Shown in pieces: positions 57,601 to 64,000 of a stretch of DNA of 64,000 nucleotides; the first letter of the stretch is position 1, and each line of letters starts with the position of its first letter. This stretch comes from Phyllostachys edulis. Its lineage: Eukaryota > Streptophyta > Magnoliopsida > Poales > Poaceae. The DNA lies in NCBI GenBank assembly GCA_036346405.1, contig CM070563.1:29770816-29834815 (forward strand). The letters run 5' to 3'. The translations under genes and the position numbers were made by a program. The notes beneath the pieces were generated by a model. The model saw only the letters and a list, made by a program, of their open reading frames with translations, ran no database searches and was not told the DNA's origin.

Positions 57601-57766
57601 CCTTCAGAATCAGCTGTTTTGTTTCCTGATGATTAGGTACACAAATGCGGTCTCCAAACCATACTGTACCTTGCTCATCCTCCGAAAATCATGGGGCTTT
57701 GCCTCTTCTCATGTTCTTGATTTCTTTGATGTCTTCATCTTCTATCTGTTTTCCTCTGATCTGCCT

Positions 57767-57977
57767 CTAAATGGTTGGTTGAACTTCTAGATTGTTTACA
57801 CCGCCCTGGCTAACAATCTCCGAGTTCAAGTGCTTCAGTTCTTCATACAATTCTGGCTGATTCTCCTGAACCAACAGGGCGTTGCAATATGCCTTTGTAC
57901 TCAGAGCATCTGCCACTATATTTGCCTTACCAGGGTGATAATAGATTCCAAGGTCGTAATCCTTTATCAGCTCCAAC
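57767..57977 (-). pseudogene. Tekay-E RNase H, C-terminal part
   Basis: The frame begins 'MELIKDYDLGIYYHPGKANI' and 'VADALSTKAYC', then runs into the integrase linker. The N-terminal part is at 63055-63467, across CACTA-3. The junction falls between '...QSELNLR' and 'LELIKDYD'. Confidence 0.88.
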
Positions 57978-57999
57978 CACCACTACAACACAACACCCA

Positions 58000-58340
58000 T
58001 GTAGAGACGTCCAATCTACAGGCTAGAGACGTATTATTTCATCTCTAGAGGACCGAAGAGCCGTTTTTATAAAGCGTTCTTGGAGTGTCTCCCCATAGAC
58101 CGTGTCAAGAACTGTAGAGATGCTTGTAAAACATGTGTACAAGATATAAGACGCTTTATAGAGACATTAAAATTCATGTGTATGTATCTAGAGACGTTTT
58201 AGTAGATACACTTACATAACATCTTTACTAATATAGACACGTCCGATTTGCGTGCCAACAAACACAGAGACGCTTTTACAAATATATTCAATTCATGTGC
58301 GCACAATTTATACACATTCTGTAGAGACGTTATATACGTA
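58000..58340. repeat. CACTA-3 left subterminal array
   Basis: At least six copies of (T/C)AGAGACG lie in 58010-58335, some inverted as CATCTCTAG or CGTCTC. The right-hand counterpart is at 62780-63030. Confidence 0.8.
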
Positions 58341-58725
58341 TATTGGTACGCAAAAGCGTCTTTTTGGACATCTTGCTCTAAAATATTTTATTTCGAATTT
58401 GATTCGTGCATTTTGCTACAAACGGAAACATATATCGTCACATGAAGACATTATTCCACCTCATCCGAAAAAACTAGAAAATAGTAGAGCACATGTCGTC
58501 ACATGGAAGCATCATATTCTCATAATCAGCAAACTAAGAAAACTATAGAGCATGCATGCACTTCATAGCAGCAACAAATATTTGAATTTACAGCAAGTGG
58601 AGTTCACAACTGAATCAAACATCCATATAAAAAAGTTATAGATACATCTGGAAAAGATCCTATGGATTGACAAAAAAAAAATTTAAATAGTTGCAATCTA
58701 TCCATAAGCTTTGTTCAGGGAGAAA

Positions 58726-59255
58726 CTAATACATTAGCTCCTCCATCTCCATTGCATTATCTTTGTAGTCCTCAATTATCCTGCAAAGCCGATTGAAAAA
58801 GAAATAAATGTCCTAGTTAGAAAAGTGTAAGATGACAAATTTATTTGATGAAATTATAAGAATATAACATACTAGGTTGTTTTATGACCAATTTGAAGCT
58901 GTTTTCTTAGCTATTCTGACCTAAAAAGCACAAAGGTTCTTCATGAATAATAGAGTTTAAGCAACTATCAGACATTGGAATGTACTCAATGATTATATCA
59001 AAATGGACTTACATATGACCGAGGCCAAGCAAAAACACAACCAATAGCATCTCTTACTGTATGTATATTTTCATATGGTCTAAGCAATCTTTCATCCCCA
59101 ATATTTGTAACAGCGTGAACATCAACTCCAAAATATTCATCTCCAAGCATGTCTCCTCCAACCACATATGTTTTATCTTTACTCACTAAAGCTCCTTTGG
59201 CCACAACTTTATTTTTGTTTCTTGGGTTCATCGAAAACAAGAAGACTTTACTATT
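58726..59255 (-). pseudogene. CACTA-3 accessory transposase gene, last exons
   Basis: On the - strand, exon about 59255-59013 reads 'KVFLFSMNPRNKNKVVAK' and 'LRPYENIHTVRDAIGCVFAWP', then a GTAAGT donor (59012-59007). The last exon, after a tttgcag acceptor, ends 'DYKDNAMEMEELMY' at TAG 58726-58728. The block 'MNPRNxxxVVAK' and 'LPRPYxN...DAxG...WP' is typical of the C-terminus of plant Ptta/En/Spm-type proteins. Upstream exons are not securely seen. Confidence 0.65.
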
Positions 59256-60520
59256 ATCCTATCATTTAAAGAAATACAACGTTTGTTATTGATGAACATG
59301 TAAAGGGTTTATTTTATACAAAAACTAGAATCGTCACATATTGAATTGTACCAACTATATTCTAGTACTTCCATTCTTTGAGGTACATGTGACATACATA
59401 ATTTAAATGAGGAAGATCAGTGAATGCACAAACAAAATCGGTAATACTATTGTACGAAACAATACAGCAAGCAAAGAATTTCAATTTGCAGTTTGCATAT
59501 ACCTAGTTAATAACTTGCTCACGCGGTAAAGTCGATTCAAAGACAACCCCGATTGGCTTCAACACAATTTTCAAGATGTGCTTTCTACAATTGAAGTTCG
59601 ATTCGGTTGTAAGTGAACTTATACTAAAAATGAGCATAGTTTGATAACTGAGTGAAAATTTCTCCACACACCTTAGCAATCATGTGTTCATGTGGTAAAG
59701 ATGAATTGGCAAAACCCTCTTTAGTTCTAGTACAATTGCTGAGATGAAATTGCTGCAACTTATGATAAATGATAGTTTTAAAACATTAGCAAGAACTTGC
59801 ATTTAAATTTATTAATGAAGAAAATAAATGAAAAACCAATGCATCACCTGCATAGTATTTGGTGGAGCGTGTGCATTGCCATCTGATTCTTCAAGGTCGT
59901 TATTAGATTTATGTCGGATATCATTATCAACAACTCTTTCAAAGAGATCAACTTGCGATGAGAACATGACCACAATATATCAATGTTCATCAATTTATCA
60001 TTGGACAAAGAAAGACGGGTTCAGATGGTAACTTCATCATTTTTTGCCGCTAACATTGCTGTGAGGAGATGAGCGCTGGCAGCGAAGGCAGAAGGGAACA
60101 ATCAATTTAGGAGGATGAGGATTGCGTCGGAACGCCGTGGTGGGTAGCGGCCAGGAGGAACGCTAGTCACCGACAGCAAACAGGGAGGAAGGACGGCATG
60201 GATGAACAGTACACGATGAACAGTCATGATGAACAGTGTGCATGGCCAAGGGATGGAGCAAAGGGGATTGGGTAACTCCCAATCCTTTGCTAGTTTTTCT
60301 ATTACTGCATATGCTCCTTATGTAGGAGTACAATCTGAAATGGAAGGTAAATCCTTCCCTTGACTAGAACTCTAACTCTTATCTGAAATAGAAGGTTAAT
60401 CCTTCCCTGGACTAGAACTCAACTCTTACTCTTCCTAATACAAACTTCCCTAATTGAAACTTTCCACTTCCCTAATTGAAACTTTCCTAATTATAACTGC
60501 CTAAAGCGATACATTGGACT
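59256..60520. other. CACTA-3 interval without a recognised gene
   Basis: AT-rich with scattered small frames; likely introns and 5' part of the accessory gene on the - strand. A patch at 60190-60500 has repeats (gatgaacagt three times near 60207-60237; 'gaaactttcc' and 'ccctaattgaaac' twice near 60448-60485) and could be a small unrecognised insertion. Confidence 0.4.
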
Positions 60521-60521
60521 C

Positions 60522-60707
60522 TTATGCAGCCTCTAGGGTTGGCTGCTCTACCGCTAGGGCCAGCTGCTCCTGCGCCTTGTGGCGCCGGCCGTAGATGCAG
60601 CCCCACATGACAATTGCATTTCTCCAATCCTCTCCAGGAAACTTTTTGGCCATGAACGCACGCATGATTTTCACCTCATCTCTTATGTCTTCTACATTAT
60701 CTCCCAT
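60522..60707 (-). CDS. Small open frame in CACTA-3, unknown
   Basis: This is a 61-codon frame, MGDNVEDIRDEVKIMRAFMA then a Lys-rich segment and an Ala/Leu-rich end. The start is hydrophilic with heptad-like spacing and could be the coiled-coil piece of the accessory gene or of a captured host exon. I do not recognise it. Confidence 0.3.
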   Translation of the reverse strand: MGDNVEDIRDEVKIMRAFMAKKFPGEDWRNAIVMWGCIYGRRHKAQEQLALAVEQPTLEAA

Positions 60708-61428
60708 TGATCGTAATGCAAATTGAAGCTTTACATCTTCTAAGAGCTATAAGACCTTCAGAGGGAGTTTGTGTAGTCCTAGAGCCCAGCTTTGAATTGG
60801 GAAGCATTAGCAAATTAAAATCCATAGCGCAAGTGAACAACATATGATTTCTTTTCTCACCTGGAAGTAACATTGTTTCCTTCTCTTTCATCCTCCTTTA
60901 AGTATGGATGGATGGTGCTGTAGCAAATAATTTTCGATAACTCCGGTGTATCACCTGAAGTCCTGAACCACAAAAATACCAATGAGTAAATTTGGTAGTT
61001 GTGAGTGAATGAGCAGTTGATCTGACATGAAAAATAAAACATCTACTTGCCACAAAGTCCATGAATATGTAATGTCATGCACGAAGACACAATCATCTGA
61101 TTCTACCTGGAACTACAAGATGATTCCCTATCACAATTCATAATTCATTAGTTAATGTTCACACGCACTTTGCAGAACAAAGTGTGCCAACATATAGATG
61201 TTGAGCCCTATGGAATAGAGTATGAGACTTGCCCATCACAATTCACAAGGTGATCAAACTATATGGGCAATAAATCTTGAATTATTGAAATCCTCACATT
61301 GAAAAGTTGATACCTTGGCAGCGTTGTCATTGAAACTCCTACCGGTCCTCTTCCTTGAGCCACTTTCTACTCTACAATAGTAACATTCCAAGTAGAGTCT
61401 ATACTCATATAGCACAATGATGCCACGA

Positions 61429-62682
61429 TCAGCCCAGCATAGGGATGTCATCTTTGTGCTCCGTGGTAATCGAACTGCAACCAACATTCCTTTGACCAAT
61501 CCTTTCATCCATCAATTTCCTAATCCTCGCAACATCCTCCCACCTACCAGCATCTGCATAGATCCTAGCCATGAGAGAGTTAGTATACCCTGCTATCATC
61601 AGGGTTCAGCTTCGGCAAATGTCTTGCTGCAACCTCCACCACCTCCACATTCCCATGCATTCTATAGCCAGAGAGTATACCTCCCCAAATGTAAGTGTCC
61701 CCTTTCATTGGCATCTTGTTGACCATGCCCATTGCCCCCTCGATAAGCCTAGCTCGACCAAGCAGGTCAGCCATGCACCCATAATGCTTCAGCTTCCGAG
61801 GCACGCCATGCTTGCCCTCCATCTCATAAAAGATCCTCCTTGCCAAGTCCACAAGGCAAAGATGGTCGCAAGCCCGCAACCAATCAACACCCCCAAGAAA
61901 GTGATCTGTTTAGCCAAATCCTCACCAAAGATCGGTCAGTACCCCAGTGCCACCGTGCCATGCCCATGCATCGCCAATCCGATGATGAGTGCATTCCACG
62001 TGGACGCGTTCCTCTCGGGGCATGCCTCGAACACCTCCCTAGCAACCTCGACACACCCACACTTGGCATACAGATCAACAAGTCTTATGCACAAGAACAC
62101 ATTTGGCTAGGGCCTGCTCTGCCTCACATACTCATGCACCTCCCGCCCCTTCTCAAGCACCCCGAGCTGTGCGCAGCACACAACACTACAGCCAACGCGA
62201 CATCGTGAGGCCTAAGCCTCCCCACTCATCCTATCATACAGCCCCACCGCCTCCTCACACCGCCTGGCCTTCACACACCCGGTGACCACCGTGCCCCCAC
62301 GACACGGCGTCTCGCTGTAGCATTCCCTCGAACACCTCCCGCGTGAGCCCGACCCGCCCAGCCCGAATGTACCCGTCCATCAGGGCGTTGTGGGAGATGA
62401 CATCCAAGGTGGGCATTCTGTCGAGCACCCTACGCGTGGAGCCCAGGAGACGACGACGTTGGTGATGTGCAGGAACAGGAGGAGACCACGAGTGACGGTG
62501 ACGCCGTGGAGGGACAGCGCGAGCGAGAGGCAACGGCGAGCGGCGAAGACAACGAGGGGGAGGGAGAGGCGAGTGGGTGGCACGGAGTGGCGGAGGGAGG
62601 AGCGAAAGAGGAGGAGGTGATGGCGGGTGTGGTTGCACATGAGGCGGCAGTTCAGTTCTCGTAGGAGGGTGGGACGGTACAA
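61429..62682 (-). pseudogene. Captured pentatricopeptide-repeat (PPR, E-class) gene
   Basis: PPR proteins are organellar RNA-binding proteins, usually for editing or processing. From 62682 the - strand reads 'LPLVVFAARRCLSLALSLHG' (62620-62560). It then shifts to 'RRVLDRMPTLDVISHNALMD' and 'GYIRAGRVGLTREVFEGML' (62430-62320), typical PPR motifs. 'NALIIGLAMHGHG' near 62000-61960 and 'LVDLARRIFYEMEGKHGVPR' (61860-61800) follow. Next come 'HYGCMADLLGRARLIEGAMG' and the E-region 'GDTYIWGGILSGYRMHGNVEVVEVAARHLPKLNPDDSRVY'-like block, ending near 61435 at TGA. At least three frameshifts are present. It lies wholly inside the CACTA-3 ends. Confidence 0.85.
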
Positions 62683-62699
62683 GGGTGGGACGATCGTCG

Positions 62700-63046
62700 G
62701 GCCAATCTTTAGTAGTTATAAAATTTTATATATTGCTAAAAATATATATATAATATATTACTAAAATTTTATCCTCTTAGTTGTAGAGGCATATTCTAAA
62801 ACGCCTCAAGAATCGTTTCTATAACTAAAATTTTGTCCTCTTAATTCCCAGGTATATTCTCAAATGTCTCAACGTTCGTCTCTACATAAATGTAAACGTA
62901 TATGTACCTGCCTGTGATAAGAGATTTTATGGTGTCATATAAAATGTCTTGAGAAGCATCTTTACATATGAGGTGTTTGACGGGGTAGAGACAGACATAA
63001 AAGCGTCAAAACAAAAGCGTCTTAACAAGACAGTTTTGTTGTAGTG
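62700..63046. repeat. CACTA-3 right subterminal array and terminus
   Basis: Repeats of AAACGCCTC, CGTCTCTA and AGCGTC occur in 62790-63030, then the terminus TGTTGTAGTG at 63046. AT-rich sequence 62720-62770 separates it from the PPR region. Confidence 0.8.
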
Positions 63047-63475
63047 CACCTTCTCTAACGGAGATTAAGCTCTGACTGGGTGAAGATATATTTTAGACTC
63101 TTATGATCCGCGAAAATCTCACAGCGGTTACCAATGAGATAATGCCGCCAGATTTTCAAAGCATGCACAATTGCTGCTACCTCTAGATCATGAGTCGGAT
63201 AATTTCCTTCATGCGGTCTCAATTGACGAGATGCATAAGCCACGACTTTGCCTTCCTGCATCAGCACACATCCGAGTCCCTGACGAGATGCGTCACAGAA
63301 AATCTCAAAGTCCTTGTGGATATCTGGTAAAACTAGCACAGGTGCGGAGACTAGTCTATTCTTCAACTCTTGGAAACTCCTCTCACAGGCATTTGTCCAG
63401 TCAAAATTCTTCTCCTTCTTCAGTAGTTGAGTCATGGGTCCAGCGGTCTTTGAGAAACCTTCAATGAATCTACAT
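63047..63475 (-). pseudogene. Tekay-E RNase H, N-terminal part, fused to ORF0 by deletion
   Basis: The - strand frame from 63470 reads 'FIEGFSKTAGPMTQLLKKEK', 'FEIFCDASRQGLGCVLMQEG' and 'EGNYPTHDLEVAAIVHALKI', then 'DHKSLKYIFTQSELNLR' and TAG before CACTA-3. All catalytic acidic positions of the N-terminal half appear kept. Upstream of 63470 the sequence switches to ORF0, so about 3 kb (ORF0 body, gag, protease, most of RT) is missing. Confidence 0.85.
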
Positions 63476-63553
63476 CATCTTACAGAGAACTTCAGCCCAA
63501 TGTCCAGCGAAAACTCCGTGGGAAATGGCGTTCGGAGCTTCGGCCATCTACAA
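63476..63553 (-). pseudogene. Tekay-E ORF0 start
   Basis: The - strand reads MAEAPNAISHGVFAGH then WAEVLCKM and breaks off into RNase H sequence. Similarity to Tekay-B (30082) covers 20 residues, showing that the ORF0 start codon is conserved between elements. Confidence 0.75.
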
Positions 63554-63693
63554 TTTTTTAGAGAGATGAGTTAGTAACAATTTTTAAAGAGAAGGGTTGA
63601 GAAAGGACACCAGAAAGACCAAAATATTTTTAGTTTTCAAAAATAAGTCCTTAAGGGTTTTATCCATTCTAGGCCATGCCCTACAGTCGATAG

Positions 63694-63705
63694 GGTCTGA
63701 TACCA
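63694..63705 (-). other. Primer binding site of Tekay-E
   Basis: TGGTATCAGACC on the - strand lies 4 bases after the right LTR, matching initiator tRNA-Met except at its end. Confidence 0.85.
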
Positions 63706-63709
63706 CTTT

Positions 63710-64000
63710 TGTTGAACCCAGGAACAAAGGATCCCGAATTCTCTGTGTTTCCATGCACTAGTCTAGGATAGCTAGTGTACACAGTCGCACAAAAGTGACA
63801 TCACAATCATATCGCGTATTTATTTAATATAACTTAGAGTTTATTAGAAAATGGGGCCTGAGGCCAAATAAAATAACACAGCGGAAATAAAATAGTAGGT
63901 GAGCCACACGATGCGCCACAGGCAATCATCCCGGGAGTAACCCCCCAAATCCTCTGTGCATTTCTGAACTAATCCCATAATCAGTAGCTAGCTCACACAG
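63710..64000 (-). repeat. Tekay-E right LTR, first part only
   Basis: It begins TGTTGAACCC and matches the left LTR (43420 onward) closely for about 220 bases, including the box region (63912-63931). From about 63932 it diverges, so either the LTR is rearranged or another insertion starts there; the window ends too soon to tell. Confidence 0.85.

Larger units (their letters stand above)
57981..63046 (-). mobile_element. CACTA-3, Pack-type element with captured PPR gene
   Basis: It is a 5066 bp insertion with terminal repeats CACTACAACA (57981-57990) and TGTTGTAGTG (63037-63046), flanked by CAC (57978-57980 and 63047-63049). Removing it restores Tekay-E RNase H. Subterminal repeats of the form TAGAGACG / CGTCTCTA (58011-58330 and 62780-63010) differ from those of CACTA-1 and -2, so it is another family. 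It carries the C-terminal part of a transposase-like gene and a PPR gene fragment, both on the - strand, and no TNP2. Confidence 0.92.
24066..64000 (-). mobile_element. CACTA-2, inverted relative of CACTA-1, host of the right-hand nest
   Basis: The - strand carries a subterminal array (24085-24450), an Ulp1-like domain (24681-26818) and a Transposase_24 gene (26600-26818, 37969-38099 and 40925-41678), all matching CACTA-1 in order and intron positions. Before the first array is 'tagtgttagcgctatt', which may be a degenerate terminus; no clean CACTA end is visible. Its TNP2 gene, if present, lies beyond the right edge. The element is broken by Tekay-B, a solo LTR and Tekay-E. The stated right limit is the window edge. 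Confidence 0.75.
43420..64000 (-). mobile_element. Tekay-E, Ty3/gypsy chromovirus hosting three insertions, extends past window
   Basis: The left LTR runs from 43420 to 56301 but is swollen by insertion F and Tekay-D; the right LTR starts at 63710 and leaves the window. Internal - strand sequence is integrase and chromodomain (56396-57600), RNase H (57767-57976 and 63055-63467, split by CACTA-3), then directly the start of ORF0 near 63553. Gag, protease and most of RT are missing, so it is an internal deletion derivative. Primer site 63694-63705; polypurine tract 56302-56315. Confidence 0.88.

Noticed and set aside
61417..62285. Plus-strand frames of 101-179 codons over the PPR region
   Set aside because: Antisense shadows; the - strand frames carry clear PPR motifs over the same stretch.

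Overview
This window looks like intergenic heterochromatin from a grass genome, probably rice-like. The basis is a set of plant-specific mobile elements: Tekay/Del-type chromoviruses with about 3 kb LTRs and initiator-tRNA-Met primer sites, CACTA (En/Spm) elements carrying TNP2 plus a Transposase_24/Ulp1 gene, a hAT element and a miniature LTR element (TRIM). Plant GT-AG introns and a pentatricopeptide-repeat (PPR) fragment fit too. The species cannot be named from sequence alone. I see no intact host gene, no rRNA or tRNA gene and no CRISPR array.

The layout is one nested stack that can mostly be unpacked by target-site duplications (TSDs). On the left, the hAT element (- strand, right end 23092) is split inside its transposase by CACTA-1 (+ strand, from before position 1 to 21741). 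CACTA-1 carries TNP2 (727-3874), an internal repeat/promoter block (4370-4620) and a Transposase_24-Ulp1 gene (from 5722). That gene is interrupted at 7787/20011 by the complete gypsy element Tekay-A (- strand, 7788-20010, TSD CTATT). A spacer of about 1 kb (23101-24065) follows.

On the right, CACTA-2 (- strand, about 24066 to beyond the window) is a relative of CACTA-1 in inverted orientation. Its Transposase_24-Ulp1 gene holds Tekay-B (+ strand, 26824-37968, TSD ATATC) in an exon and a solo LTR (38100-40924, TSD GACAT) in an intron. Its upstream leader is hit by Tekay-E (- strand, 43420 to beyond the window). The left LTR of Tekay-E contains an LTR-like insertion F (44725-50228, TSD GGTGA), which itself contains a TRIM (47596-48287, TSD GAAGT). 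The same LTR also contains Tekay-D, a deletion derivative (51724-55891, TSD GGCTG). The pol region of Tekay-E is split by CACTA-3 (57981-63046, TSD CAC), a Pack-type element that carries a decayed PPR gene.

All element genes are degraded by stops, frameshifts or deletions, so nothing here looks autonomous. The most interesting signal lies inside the long LTRs. In Tekay-B, -D, -E and insertion F, a small exon ending at an AAG|GCAAGY (GC-type) donor can be joined in the same phase to a second small exon. Together they give a short, very acidic reading frame ending well before the LTR end, and in all four families a conserved non-coding box follows the stop. A second recurrent feature is an extra reading frame (here 'ORF0') between primer site and gag in Tekay-A, -B and -D, with its start left in -E. 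A third is a run of CTG-to-TCG and CAG-to-CGA changes in the left third of the window, which may be a consensus-calling artefact.
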